From assembly GCA_947630285.1 (NCBI GenBank), contig CANRHD010000013.1:1-61784 (forward strand): 61,784 nucleotides of DNA, written 5' to 3'. This document shows, one piece after another, positions 1 through 8,331 of this stretch (position 1 is the first letter of the stretch; every line of letters starts with the position of its first letter). The translations under genes and the position numbers were made by a program. The stretch comes from an uncultured Clostridia bacterium (lineage in GTDB: Bacteria > Bacillota > Clostridia > Oscillospirales > Acutalibacteraceae). The notes under the pieces are model-generated. The model saw only the letters and a program-made list of their open reading frames with translations. It had not been told where the DNA came from and did no database searches.

Positions 1-113
1 ACACCGTAGTTCTTGCAACAGACGAAGACTACGCTGCTGAAGATAACTTCGCAGGTCAGTCCGTTAAGACAATGCCCAAAGATCAGGTTCAGAGACTTAT
101 CGACGGTATCTGA
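1..113 (+). CDS. C-terminal end of an unidentified protein (5' truncated)
   Basis: An open frame enters from the left edge (codons in frame from base 3) and ends at TGA 111-113, giving 36 residues that finish in MPKDQVQRLIDGI. Codon choice is biased in the way highly expressed genes are (ATC, GAC, GGT, CAG), and the frame is followed by an AT-rich stretch and then a good terminator, so this is probably the last gene of a transcript. I do not recognise the family from so short a tail and assign no function. Confidence 0.55.
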   Translation, partial: TVVLATDEDYAAEDNFAGQSVKTMPKDQVQRLIDGI

Positions 114-280
114 TTTAAGAAGTAAACATATACAAAACAAACAGATAAAACAAACTAACATGCAAAGGGTGATTTGAAAACTAAGCAAAAGTAAAATTAA
201 ACATAGCAACAATTAAAATTAAAACAAAAAACAATACAAACTTTGATTAATCACACAATTTAGTAACCCCCTACTTTCCG

Positions 281-315
281 CCTCCGGCTAATAAGCCGGG
301 GGTGGATCTTTTTTT
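281..315 (+). terminator. Rho-independent terminator after the truncated first gene
   Basis: A nine-pair stem (281-289 with 294-302, one G.T pair) and a 4-nt loop are followed, after a short spacer, by seven T residues (309-315). It separates the left-edge gene from the metal-resistance operon. The 114-280 interval before it is A-rich and holds nothing else I can identify. Confidence 0.75.
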
Positions 316-326
316 ATAAAAAACTA

Positions 327-355
327 TTGACATTTAACCTGACAGGGTATATTAT
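327..355 (+). promoter_or_regulatory. SigA-type promoter of the arsR-cadA-like operon
   Basis: TTGACA at 327-332 and TATTAT at 350-355 are separated by 17 bp. The predicted start of transcription falls at the left edge of the palindromic operator at 364-390, so a bound repressor would block initiation. Confidence 0.7.
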
Positions 356-363
356 TATTACAA

Positions 364-390
364 CATATGAGTATATGTTCATATGTTCAT
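364..390 (+). promoter_or_regulatory. ArsR/SmtB-type operator
   Basis: CATATGA (364-370) and TCATATG (379-385) form an exact inverted repeat. Centred in the same place is the 16-bp near-palindrome ATGAGTATATGTTCAT (367-382), of the TGA-N8-TCA type bound by SmtB/CzrA regulators. A further half site (ATGTTCAT) ends at 390. Binding by the product of the next gene is inferred from position and form. Confidence 0.65.
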
Positions 391-425
391 AGATTAACAC
401 TTTATAGGCAAGGAGATATTATATA

Positions 426-782
426 ATGAATGATAAAGAAAACGGCGCAATACCCTGCGAGCAGGACGACGGCTGTGTAATCTCGGAGCTTCCCGATACC
501 GAAACTCTTTACGACCTTGCGGAGCTTTTTAAGGTTTTCGGCGACAGCACAAGAATCCGTATTCTCGCCGCACTCATGGGCAAAGAAATGTGCGTATATC
601 ATCTGTCGCAGGAGCTTGAAATGGGTCAAAGCGCTATTTCGCATCAGCTCAGGGTGCTTCGCTCCTCCGGACTTGTAAAGGCTACAAGGAACGGCAAGGA
701 AATGGTTTATTCGCTTGATGACGACCATGTTAAAACAATTTTTGCCCAGGGGCTTGAGCACATCGAACACAAGAAAAACTGA
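426..782 (+). CDS. ArsR/SmtB-family metal-sensing repressor (CzrA-like)
   Basis: This 118-residue protein is a winged-helix repressor of the ArsR/SmtB family. The core LAELFKVFGDSTRIRIL, the recognition region MGQSAISHQLRVL and the wing are all visible. The C-terminal helix carries Asp99, His101, His112 and His115, the same DxH-x10-HxxH spacing as the alpha-5 zinc/cobalt site of Staphylococcus aureus CzrA. The alpha-3 cysteine pair needed for an ArsR/CadC-type site is not present (ELCVCDL is replaced by EMCVYHL). The gene has an AGGAGA site at 411-416, sits directly behind a matching operator, and is followed 14 bp later by a P1B ATPase. I infer that it represses this operon until Zn(II) or a similar ion is in excess. 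Confidence 0.9.
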   Translation: MNDKENGAIPCEQDDGCVISELPDTETLYDLAELFKVFGDSTRIRILAALMGKEMCVYHLSQELEMGQSAISHQLRVLRSSGLVKATRNGKEMVYSLDDDHVKTIFAQGLEHIEHKKN

Positions 783-796
783 GGGGGTATATTACA

Positions 797-2761
797 ATGA
801 AAAATGACGATAAAGACAAACAGCCGTGCGAATGTTGCGAACACAATCACGGTCACGGCGAACACGGTCACGGCGTAGAGCTTGAAATCGACTGCTGCTG
901 CGACAGTTGCTCCCACGCCGAGCACGGGGAAAAGGGAAAGGGCGTTGAAATTTTTGAAATTATTACGGTTGCGCTTTCATTGCTTTTGTTTGCGGCGGGT
1001 CTGCTCCCTTTTCTGAACGAATATATAAAATTTGCATTTTTCATTTCATCGGCTGTGCTTTCGGGGTACGGGCTTATTCCCGAAGCGTTTAACGGTTTAA
1101 AGGAGCGGAAGCTTGATGAAAATCTGCTTGTGCTTATTGCCGTTATAGCGGCGTTCGCCATAGGCGAGGGCGTTGAGGCGGCGGCGGTTTCGCTTTTCTT
1201 TAAAATAGGCGAAAGCGTTGAGGACTATGCGGTGGACAAATCAAAACGGGCAATAGAAAATCTTTATGAAATAACCTCCGAAACGGCCTGTATCATAAAC
1301 GGGAGCGGAAATTCCGAAACGGTGGGCGTAAACGATGTTAAAACAGGGGATATTCTGCTTATTTCTCCCTATGAAAAGGTACCCGTTGACTGCGTCGCCT
1401 TAGAGGACGGCGGCAGTGTGGACGCCTCTGCGGTGACGGGGGAATCCGTTCCGGTGAGCATATCAAAGGGCGTTCCCGTTCTTAGCGGAAGCATAAACGG
1501 TTCAAGCGTGCTACGGCTTCGGGCGGAGGCTGAATTTGAAAATTCCACCGCCTCAAGGATTATAAAAACGGTTGAAGAATCACAGCACGCAAAGGGAAAT
1601 GCGGATAAATTTATCACAAAATTTGCGGCAATCTACACCCCTGCGGTCGTGGGTCTTGCCGTACTGCTTGCAATAATACCCTCAATAGTAACGGGAGAAT
1701 GGGCAAACTATATTCACCGTGCGCTCGTTTTTCTGGTTGCCTCCTGCCCCTGCGCCCTTGTGCTTTCAATACCTCTCGGATTTTTTGCGGCAATAGGCGC
1801 ACAGTCCAAAAAGGGCATTATTGTTAAGGGCGGAAAATTCATAGAAAAGCTTGCAAAGGTAAACGCCGTATTTTTTGACAAAACGGGAACGCTTACCGAC
1901 AGCGAATTTGAAATTGATAAAATTTACACCTTTAACGGTTTTTCCGAGGAAAATGTGCTGACCATAGCGGCATACGGGGAAAAATACTCCACCCACCCTC
2001 TTGCGCAAACCGTTATAAAAGCCTCTCCCGATATAGACGAAAGCAAAATAAAAAATTTCAGGGAAATTCCCGGGAACGGAACGAGCATAACTCTCGGAGG
2101 GGAGAGCGTGCTTTGCGGAAGCAGAAAGTTTATGGAGGATAACAGCATAAGCGTCCAAAATGCCCCCGACGCTCAGATATTCGTGGCGGTAAGCGGTAAG
2201 CTTTCCGGCGCAATAGCGCTTTCGGGCAAGCTCCGTGAAAGCTCAAAATCCGCCGTTGACTCGCTTTACGGGCTCGGAATAAAAAATATTGCCATTTTGA
2301 CAGGCGATAACCAAAGCTCTGCCGAGGCCATTGCCGAAAAATGCGGTATTACCGAGTGCCATGCCGGTCTTTTGCCGTCCCAAAAAAGCGAAATTCTTGA
2401 AAAGTATAAGGCCGACGGACTTATAACCGCTTTTGCAGGCGACGGAATAAACGACGCCCCCACGCTTGCCTGTGCCGATGTGGGCATCGCAATGGGTTCG
2501 GGAACAGAGGCCGCTATTGAAGTGGGCGATGTGGTGCTTATGAATTCCAATCCGGAAAATATCGCCCGTTCAATCAAGATGTCACGCCGTGCCATGAGGG
2601 TTATTAAGTTCAATATCGCCTTTGCCCTGCTTGTTAAGGTTGCGGTGCTTATACTCGGTGCGCTCGGCTCTGCTCCGATGTGGGCGGCCGTTTTTGCCGA
2701 CATCGGCGTCTGCATTATCGCGGTAATAAATGCTTCAAGCCTGCTCATTGAGAAAAAATAA
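797..2761 (+). CDS. Zn/Cd/Pb-type P1B-ATPase efflux pump
   Basis: This 654-residue heavy-metal P-type ATPase exports divalent soft metals across the cell membrane. Visible motifs are TGES (about 214-217), the intramembrane metal site SCPCAL (316-321), DKTGTLT with the phosphorylated Asp at about 361, THPLA (the HP motif), TGDN, and GDGINDAP (548-555). The last membrane segments contain Lys614 and Asp635, the combination typical of P1B-2 (ZntA/CadA) pumps. The N terminus lacks an HMA domain with GMxCxxC; in its place is a 50-residue Cys/His-rich tail (CECCEHNHGHGEHGHG and CCCDSC). A GAGGGGGT site precedes the ATG. It is co-transcribed with the upstream metal sensor and is presumably its main target. 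Confidence 0.95.
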   Translation: MKNDDKDKQPCECCEHNHGHGEHGHGVELEIDCCCDSCSHAEHGEKGKGVEIFEIITVALSLLLFAAGLLPFLNEYIKFAFFISSAVLSGYGLIPEAFNGLKERKLDENLLVLIAVIAAFAIGEGVEAAAVSLFFKIGESVEDYAVDKSKRAIENLYEITSETACIINGSGNSETVGVNDVKTGDILLISPYEKVPVDCVALEDGGSVDASAVTGESVPVSISKGVPVLSGSINGSSVLRLRAEAEFENSTASRIIKTVEESQHAKGNADKFITKFAAIYTPAVVGLAVLLAIIPSIVTGEWANYIHRALVFLVASCPCALVLSIPLGFFAAIGAQSKKGIIVKGGKFIEKLAKVNAVFFDKTGTLTDSEFEIDKIYTFNGFSEENVLTIAAYGEKYSTHPLAQTVIKASPDIDESKIKNFREIPGNGTSITLGGESVLCGSRKFMEDNSISVQNAPDAQIFVAVSGKLSGAIALSGKLRESSKSAVDSLYGLGIKNIAILTGDNQSSAEAIAEKCGITECHAGLLPSQKSEILEKYKADGLITAFAGDGINDAPTLACADVGIAMGSGTEAAIEVGDVVLMNSNPENIARSIKMSRRAMRVIKFNIAFALLVKVAVLILGALGSAPMWAAVFADIGVCIIAVINASSLLIEKK

Positions 2762-2821
2762 AGACGGGAAGAACCGAACACGCTCAGCTTCGGTACCACT
2801 CGTCTTAAATGCCTTAAAGAA

Positions 2822-2857
2822 AAAGACCGATTGCATTTTCGTTTGCAACCGGTCTTT
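2822..2857. terminator. Bidirectional terminator between converging operons
   Basis: Arms 2822-2835 and 2844-2857 pair in 13 of 14 positions. The left side is preceded by A-runs, which read as a T-run on the minus strand, and the right side by T-rich sequence, so it can end both the metal-efflux transcript and the minus-strand operon that ends at 2870. Confidence 0.8.
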
Positions 2858-2869
2858 AATTTTGCCTTT

Positions 2870-3580
2870 TTATCTGTCAACATACACATCGAGTATATTG
2901 TCGTCGGCTTTAAGCGAAGCCACAATTTCCTCGATAGAATTTTCCGATCTGGGGAAAATCAACGCCTTAATGGTAGATGTATCCTTGTTCTTTTTAAGTA
3001 TGTTTCTCTCCTCATCGTCAAGTATCTCTATTGAGTGGATAACCGCACCTGCGCTCTTTATTATACGGGCAATGTCGGTTACCTCTCTTGCGAGGTGCTT
3101 TGCCTCAATGTATATAACCCTGCCGGCCTTGCCGTTTACAAGTATCTTTTTAAGCGAGTTAAGAGTAACATAAATAAGTACCGTAGCAATTATTGCGCCC
3201 GTGTAAAATCCGATACCCACGGCCGTACCGACGCACGAAACCGCCCAAAGACTTGCCGCCGTCGTAAGGCCCTTTACCGTAAAGCCTTCTCTTAAAATAG
3301 TGCCTGCGCCGAGGAAGCCTATGCCGCTGACTACCGAAGCGCTCATACGGGTAACATCTATGGCTTCCCCGTATATGCCTGCGGTATATGCCGCACTCAT
3401 CATAATAAGCGCAGAGCCTACCGCAACCAGTATATGAGTTCTGAAGCCGGCAGGTCTGTGCGTGTGTTCCCTTTCAAACCCTATAATTCCGCTTAAAAGT
3501 GCGGCCAAACCAAGCTTTAAAAGGGCGTCAACCGTCTCCCTTACAATATCTATTTCCCATATGCTCCTAAACCATTCCAT
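2870..3580 (-). CDS. MgtC/SapB-family membrane protein
   Basis: This 236-residue protein has the MgtC family N-terminal half: about five membrane helices with the conserved GFERE motif (near 39), the HILVAVGSALIMM segment and SGIGFLGAGTIL. The C-terminal half (about 150-236) is soluble and resembles the ACT-like domain of MgtC. In pathogens MgtC is linked to magnesium limitation and ATP-synthase control; for commensal homologues the role is unclear. It is the last gene of the rlmB operon, only 15 bp downstream of the P-type-ATPase-like gene, so it has no room for its own magnesium riboswitch. The family call is secure, the function is not. Confidence 0.88.
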   Translation of the reverse strand: MEWFRSIWEIDIVRETVDALLKLGLAALLSGIIGFEREHTHRPAGFRTHILVAVGSALIMMSAAYTAGIYGEAIDVTRMSASVVSGIGFLGAGTILREGFTVKGLTTAASLWAVSCVGTAVGIGFYTGAIIATVLIYVTLNSLKKILVNGKAGRVIYIEAKHLAREVTDIARIIKSAGAVIHSIEILDDEERNILKKNKDTSTIKALIFPRSENSIEEIVASLKADDNILDVYVDR

Positions 3581-3595
3581 AAACCCATCTCATTT

Positions 3596-6469
3596 CTAAA
3601 CTTTTTTTACAAGCTGAGGAACAAAAATAACTATCAGCGACCAAAGTGCCTCAAACAGCACCATTTGCAAAACTCCTGCCTGGTTCAAGCCTGCAATGAA
3701 AGCAAACATAGCCATTAAAAGTATTCCTATTCCCACGCCTACATATTGTAAAACGGTGCTTATATTCTTTTGCTCGTTCAACACAAACGCCGCAAGCAAC
3801 GCCCTTAATGAAGTTTTCATTTTCCCGTCGCTTAAAATTCTGCAAGGCTCTTTTTCGGTTTCCTTTTCGCTGTACTCCTTAAACATTAAACCTGCAACGG
3901 GGCTGACTATTTTTATATAATTACGAGGCAGGCCGAAATATTGCTCGATAAAGCTTTCCGTAATGTTTGCATCGCTCGTTTTTACAAGTATATTGACGCC
4001 GGCCCTTTCAAGCGCCCTGAAATAGTGCGCCATGTCCTCGTCAACTCCGTAGCCGACTACAAACATTGCCGCAATCTTGCCCTCAACCGCAAGGTAAACG
4101 ACCTGTTTCCCACGCTTTGTAAACTTTCTTTCCTCTTCCTTTGACTGAACCTCAACATTGTGCTTTACAAGCAAATCACGGCTTCCTACAAGCACCCTGT
4201 AATTATATATCCAGCCGGAACAGCCGAGCTTTTCCTCATAAGCGAGCGACTCCACGCTCGGAAGCATATCACGGTTTTCAAGGATTACGGAGTCAAACAC
4301 CTCGGACAAAGCGCCGCCCGACTGAATGATAACCGCCGCAGTATAAAGTATCGCCTCATCAATACGCATGGAGTTATACAGCTTTATGCCGTAAATATTC
4401 GTCTTATCGTTGTTAAACATATCAAGGCTGTCAACAAGCACGGCGTTCGTATTAAGCGCATCTTCCACCGCTTCGTAGCCGGAAATCATACTTTTGCCGT
4501 CATTAAGCCGCTTGTTAGCCTCCTTAAAATTAAAGAACAGCGAAACAAAAGCCGCAGAGGGAACTGCCATAAGGTACACGCCTGTCAAAGCACTTACGCC
4601 CGAAAAAATATTTTTGTTTATAATCGAAGAAATAAATCCGACTATGACGCAGGCGATCAGGGCGACGGGTACAACCAGTCCGAACATATCCGCCGTGGGG
4701 TCTGCGATCCGTGACATCTCAACAAATTTATAGGGGAAACCGACCTTTGCACGGTAGCGTATATCGGGTTCTTTTATCATAAGCCCCCTGCCCACCTCAA
4801 ACGCAACATCGTCATCGTCGATAGATTTTATCGCATAAAAGCCGTCCCGTTCGTTATTTAAAAGCACAAAGTTTGTAAAATCGGTATCAAGCTTAATATA
4901 TTCGCCGATATTCAAAAACATTACAACGAAAAGCGCAACGGGCGCATAAATGTGCATACCGCTGAGTACAAGATCGCCGTAGGCGAAAGATACCGCACAC
5001 TGGAAAATGCCGATTACAATGGCCAGGCTAAGAGCCACGGCGCTGTCGGCCTTTTTCTTTTTAATTCTCTGCACCGCACGGGGGAAAGCCTTAAAATTAA
5101 CTGCGCCGACTGCCGCAAGAACCAAAAGATTAATTGCGCAGAAAACATAAGGGCTGTTTGCAAAGAGTGAAAAGTTTGAAAAGACCGAGGTTATCACGGA
5201 GCAGATAAGCAGGAATGCAAAGCCTGCCGCCGACACGATAAGCTTTATTTTAGCCTCACAAAGCTCCTTTGTGTAAACTGCGTGAACCGCCTTTGCGTCC
5301 TTGGGGCCGTAGAAATCCCTGGCTATTCTTATCTCTTCCCTTTCGGGTTCGCTCTTTTCGGTTTCCTGCGTTTCCTCCCGAGCTTGGCGTTCGGCTTCCT
5401 CCGCAGTTTCAATATCTTCAAAGTTGTTTTCGTTTTGGAGAGCGTTTATGTTCTTATCAAGCCCGTCTGCCTCTGCGTCGGGGTTTTCCGCATAGGGGTC
5501 CGCACTGTCCTCTGATATGTCGTAATCAAGATTTGGGAAAAGCTTAAATTTGCTTGCCCTTTCCCTGCGAGCCCTCCGCAGTTTAGCCTCCTCCTCGGCC
5601 TCGTTTACAATTTCAACGGGCTCTTCATCTTTATTAAAGCCGTCGAGCATAATTTGGTTGTCAAATTCATTTTCGCCGAGCCTGCCGCTGTCAAGCTCTC
5701 CCGACTGTATGTCGGGTACAAACTGTTGGGCTTCAAATTCATCTGCGGCGTCAACGAGAATGGGAACAGGCGAAAGCCCGTCCTCTCCCGTTTTTTCGTT
5801 GCTTGGCTTTTTAACGACCACGCCGTGCTTTTCAATGGTTTTTTGGGGTAAAGTTTTTGTGGCATTAAGATGCTCCAGCGTGTTTTCGAGCCTGATTTTC
5901 GGTTGGTTGAAGAAGCGTTCCCTGTACGGGTCAGCTTCCATTCTGCCCTTGGGAATTTCCCCCGTCCTGATAACCTTACTTTTACCTATATTATGCTCAA
6001 TGTCGTCTTTGCGTACCGCTCTTGTTTCAACCTCGTTGAAAACCCTTGTTTTTTCAATGGTAATCTGACCGGGTACTTCCCGTGGGGCGCTTTCTTTTTC
6101 GTCCGCCTCTGCCGCCTCGTATTCGGGAACAACGGCGCTGTCAATAAGGGGTGCAACATACGAAAAATCATCGGAAGCAGTTTCACTTTCCGCCGTGTCG
6201 GCCGTTTCGGCTGTGTCGGTCTGCTTCGGCGCATCGGCGTCGTACTCATAGCTTTCCTGCCGATAATCGCTTATTCCGTATGCGTCGAGAAGTCTGTCCA
6301 TATCCTCGCAGGAGAGTTCGGCGTCCTCGCTGTCTGCCTCATCGCCGAGCAGGGCGTCTATTTCGTCCAAAGACCAAATCCTGCCCGTTTCCTCTTTTTC
6401 ATTATTCATTCTCTTGACATTGTTAAGTATTTCATCAACTGACATCTCGTCATAAAAATTTGACTTCAT
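3596..6469 (-). CDS. Degenerate P-type-ATPase-like membrane protein with long acidic N-terminal region
   Basis: This 957-residue protein has two parts. Residues 1 to about 400 are acidic, low in complexity and probably disordered. Residues 400-957 follow the plan of a P1B-type ATPase without its chemistry. Helices lie around 408-430, 438-458, 475-495 and 505-525, then comes a very short stand-in for the actuator domain with no TGE. The stretch YLMAVPSAAF (632-641) takes the place of the CPC helix. EANKRLNDGKSMISGYEAVEDAL matches the usual A-K-GILIKGG-ALE segment. VLVDSLDMF (677-685) replaces DKTGTLT. YRVLVGSRDLL and QVVYLAVEGKIAAMFVV match the nucleotide domain, and TSDAN (831-835) stands for TGDN; GDGxND is missing. 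It sits between rlmB and mgtC. I read it as a pseudoenzyme, perhaps a sensor or scaffold; transport by ATP hydrolysis is unlikely. Confidence 0.72.
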   Translation of the reverse strand: MKSNFYDEMSVDEILNNVKRMNNEKEETGRIWSLDEIDALLGDEADSEDAELSCEDMDRLLDAYGISDYRQESYEYDADAPKQTDTAETADTAESETASDDFSYVAPLIDSAVVPEYEAAEADEKESAPREVPGQITIEKTRVFNEVETRAVRKDDIEHNIGKSKVIRTGEIPKGRMEADPYRERFFNQPKIRLENTLEHLNATKTLPQKTIEKHGVVVKKPSNEKTGEDGLSPVPILVDAADEFEAQQFVPDIQSGELDSGRLGENEFDNQIMLDGFNKDEEPVEIVNEAEEEAKLRRARRERASKFKLFPNLDYDISEDSADPYAENPDAEADGLDKNINALQNENNFEDIETAEEAERQAREETQETEKSEPEREEIRIARDFYGPKDAKAVHAVYTKELCEAKIKLIVSAAGFAFLLICSVITSVFSNFSLFANSPYVFCAINLLVLAAVGAVNFKAFPRAVQRIKKKKADSAVALSLAIVIGIFQCAVSFAYGDLVLSGMHIYAPVALFVVMFLNIGEYIKLDTDFTNFVLLNNERDGFYAIKSIDDDDVAFEVGRGLMIKEPDIRYRAKVGFPYKFVEMSRIADPTADMFGLVVPVALIACVIVGFISSIINKNIFSGVSALTGVYLMAVPSAAFVSLFFNFKEANKRLNDGKSMISGYEAVEDALNTNAVLVDSLDMFNNDKTNIYGIKLYNSMRIDEAILYTAAVIIQSGGALSEVFDSVILENRDMLPSVESLAYEEKLGCSGWIYNYRVLVGSRDLLVKHNVEVQSKEEERKFTKRGKQVVYLAVEGKIAAMFVVGYGVDEDMAHYFRALERAGVNILVKTSDANITESFIEQYFGLPRNYIKIVSPVAGLMFKEYSEKETEKEPCRILSDGKMKTSLRALLAAFVLNEQKNISTVLQYVGVGIGILLMAMFAFIAGLNQAGVLQMVLFEALWSLIVIFVPQLVKKV

Positions 6470-6499
6470 TTCTGCACCCCAAACTTAAAGAAAGTCCCT

Positions 6500-7246
6500 T
6501 TATCTTTTTGAAGAAATCTCATACATTAAAATTCCTGCGGCAACAGAGGCGTTGAGGGAATTTATGCGTCCCTTAACAGGCAGCGAGAGAACGGCGTCGC
6601 ATTTGCTTTTGATAAGCTTGCCTATTCCCTTTCCCTCCGAGCCGATTACGAGAGCGGCGGCGCCCGAAACATCTGCCGACTTATAATCCTCTCCGTCCAT
6701 ATCGGCGGCATATATCCAAACGCCCTTTTGCTTTAGCTCGTCTATGGTGGCCGCAAGGTTTGAAACCCTTGCTATTTTCATATATTCGACAGCGCCGGCG
6801 CTCGTTTTGCCCACGGCATATGAAAGCGAAGCGCTGCGCCGCTTGGGTATTATAACTCCGTGAACGCCTGCACACTCGGCGGTACGGATAATTGCGCCCA
6901 GATTGTGCGGATCTTCTATTTCATCGCAAATAACAATAAACGGAGCTTCATCTCTGTCCCGTGCGAGCTGCAAAATATCGTCTACGGTTGAATACTCATG
7001 CACCGCAACATAGGCCGCTATGCCCTGATGATTTCCGCCCGAGCACATATAGTCGAGCTTTTTCGGGTCGGTTTCCTTTACGACCGCTCCCCTCTCCTTT
7101 GCCATTGAGGCAAGCCTCAGCAAAGCAGGATTGTTATTCCCCTTTGCAAGGTACAGCGAGTCTATATCCCTGCCGGATTTAAGAGCCTCGGTTACGGCAT
7201 TCCTGCCTATAAGCAAATCGTTCCTTTTTTCTTCGTCTCTCGGCAT
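6500..7246 (-). CDS. rlmB: 23S rRNA (guanosine-2'-O-)-methyltransferase RlmB-like
   Basis: This SpoU/TrmH-class SAM-dependent enzyme methylates the ribose of a guanosine in 23S rRNA (G2251 in E. coli). The N-terminal substrate-binding domain begins LLIGRNAVTEAL. The knotted catalytic domain shows motif 1 (EDPHNLGAIIRTAECAG), motif 2 (ALVIGSEGKGIG) and motif 3 (LPVKGRINSLNASVAAGIL). I place the start at the ATG whose complement is 7244-7246, because GGAG lies eight bases before it; an in-frame ATG 30 bases further upstream (7276) has no such site. The length of 248 residues is normal. It is the first gene of a three-gene operon with the ATPase-like and MgtC-like genes. A paralogous SpoU enzyme cannot be excluded. 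Confidence 0.9.
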   Translation of the reverse strand: MPRDEEKRNDLLIGRNAVTEALKSGRDIDSLYLAKGNNNPALLRLASMAKERGAVVKETDPKKLDYMCSGGNHQGIAAYVAVHEYSTVDDILQLARDRDEAPFIVICDEIEDPHNLGAIIRTAECAGVHGVIIPKRRSASLSYAVGKTSAGAVEYMKIARVSNLAATIDELKQKGVWIYAADMDGEDYKSADVSGAAALVIGSEGKGIGKLIKSKCDAVLSLPVKGRINSLNASVAAGILMYEISSKR

Positions 7247-7389
7247 TTTAAATCTCCGTTTTATAAGAAAATACAATTATACTATTATAAAGTATATTTT
7301 ATCACATACAGATAGTATTTTACAAGAGTAATTTAACCATATTTTGTGGTTTTTTGGCATATTTTTATTAAAAGTACGCAATAAAGAAC

Positions 7390-7415
7390 AAATCCCCCGT
7401 TTTCACAGGGGATTT
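7390..7415 (-). terminator. Terminator of the SCP2/transketolase operon
   Basis: AAATCCCC (7390-7397) pairs with GGGGATTT (7408-7415). On the minus strand it is followed by a T-rich run (TTTGTTCTTT). It lies 20 bp past the stop codon at 7435 and isolates the operon from rlmB. Confidence 0.75.
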
Positions 7416-7434
7416 AGATTTAATTTATTGCTCT

Positions 7435-8244
7435 TTATTTTGCCAAATCACCGACGGCAAGCATAAATCCGCCGAGCTGTCCTCCGAATTCGGGAGCGCC
7501 GTCCATAATAAGATGGCCTTTCTTTACGGATTCAAGCATATCGTCCGTGCCAAGTAGAATACCCAGAGCAGAGTCGAACGAGTCAAAGCGAAGAGTAAAG
7601 AACGGCATCGCCCGTTTGTACTCCCCTCTGCCTGCTCTCGACTTGCCTGCCTTAATCCTGATAAATGCGGAAACCTCCGGGTGGTCGTTTACCGCAAGCG
7701 CATATACACGGTCGGGTGATTTTAAGGTCCAGTCGTGTATCTCCTCATGCCCCATTTTGTTAAGCTGGCTTATACCGCTTGTAAGCAAATAGAACATACA
7801 CTTAACCATAAGCTGTTTATCTTCTTCTTTTTCGGGCGGCTTTGTCGCAGAAAGCACACTCGACATTTTAAGAAGCGACATCAAAAACGCCTTGAACGCA
7901 CCGAAATGCTTTGCAACTCCCCTCATTTTCGGAAGCGTTGCCGGTGAAATTTTGCCCTTAAAAAACGAGTTCATCGCCTCTATTGATTTAAACTCAAGCT
8001 CAACATGAGGGTTGGGGTCAACCTTGTTTAAATGAATAAGCCAGTCGTCCGAGCCGTTCACAACAAAGTGCATGCCGGTTTTTCCGCCTTCCGCCTCGGG
8101 GTCAAGAGCGCTGACCTGAATTACGGCGTGAACATTTTTATACTGCTTTTTAATGGATTCAACATCTTGTGCAAGCACTTTTATCAAGGGCAATGCCGCA
8201 TTGAAGAATATTTTGTTGGCATAAAGCTCTTCTTTTGTATGCAT
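7435..8244 (-). CDS. SCP2-like protein (last gene of the transketolase operon)
   Basis: This soluble protein of about 269 residues has no signal peptide. Two segments look like SCP2 (sterol-carrier-protein-2) lipid-binding folds: around 55-130 (VELEFKSIEAMNSFFKGKISP, then a hydrophobic run through FGAFKAFLMSLLKM) and around 190-269 (FFTLRFDSFDSALGILLG, then GGQLGGFMLAVGDL). This pattern, a strand, then a partially hydrophobic helix with an FFKGK/ILLG turn and a final helix, is what SCP2 domains show, but the match is by eye only. I prefer the ATG at 8244; a TTG 36 bases upstream (8280) is possible. The architecture resembles the first gene of the same operon (11549-12310). Family membership is tentative and the ligand is unknown. 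Confidence 0.6.
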   Translation of the reverse strand: MHTKEELYANKIFFNAALPLIKVLAQDVESIKKQYKNVHAVIQVSALDPEAEGGKTGMHFVVNGSDDWLIHLNKVDPNPHVELEFKSIEAMNSFFKGKISPATLPKMRGVAKHFGAFKAFLMSLLKMSSVLSATKPPEKEEDKQLMVKCMFYLLTSGISQLNKMGHEEIHDWTLKSPDRVYALAVNDHPEVSAFIRIKAGKSRAGRGEYKRAMPFFTLRFDSFDSALGILLGTDDMLESVKKGHLIMDGAPEFGGQLGGFMLAVGDLAK

Positions 8245-8298
8245 TTTATCAACTCTCTTTCCGATATATAATTCAGGCAATTTTTTGCCGGTAACGGC

Positions 8299-8321
8299 AG
8301 GCGGTATTCCGTTTACCGCCT
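8299..8321 (-). other. Intercistronic hairpin between the transketolase and SCP2-like genes
   Basis: An eight-pair perfect inverted repeat (8299-8306 with 8314-8321) lies between the stop at 8332 and the SCP2-like gene. On the minus strand it is not followed by a T-run, so it is more likely an mRNA-stability or processing element than a terminator. Confidence 0.45.
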
Positions 8322-8331
8322 AAACTGCGCC

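Noticed and set aside
2870-3600. Magnesium riboswitch for the mgtC-like gene
   Set aside because: Only 15 bp separate it from the upstream gene, so there is no room for a leader.
4160-6442. Several long plus-strand frames (for example 4160-4714, 5550-6068, 5870-6442) opposite the ATPase-like gene
   Set aside because: They lack ribosome sites and family features, have unusual composition, and are explained as antisense shadows of the well-coded minus-strand frame.
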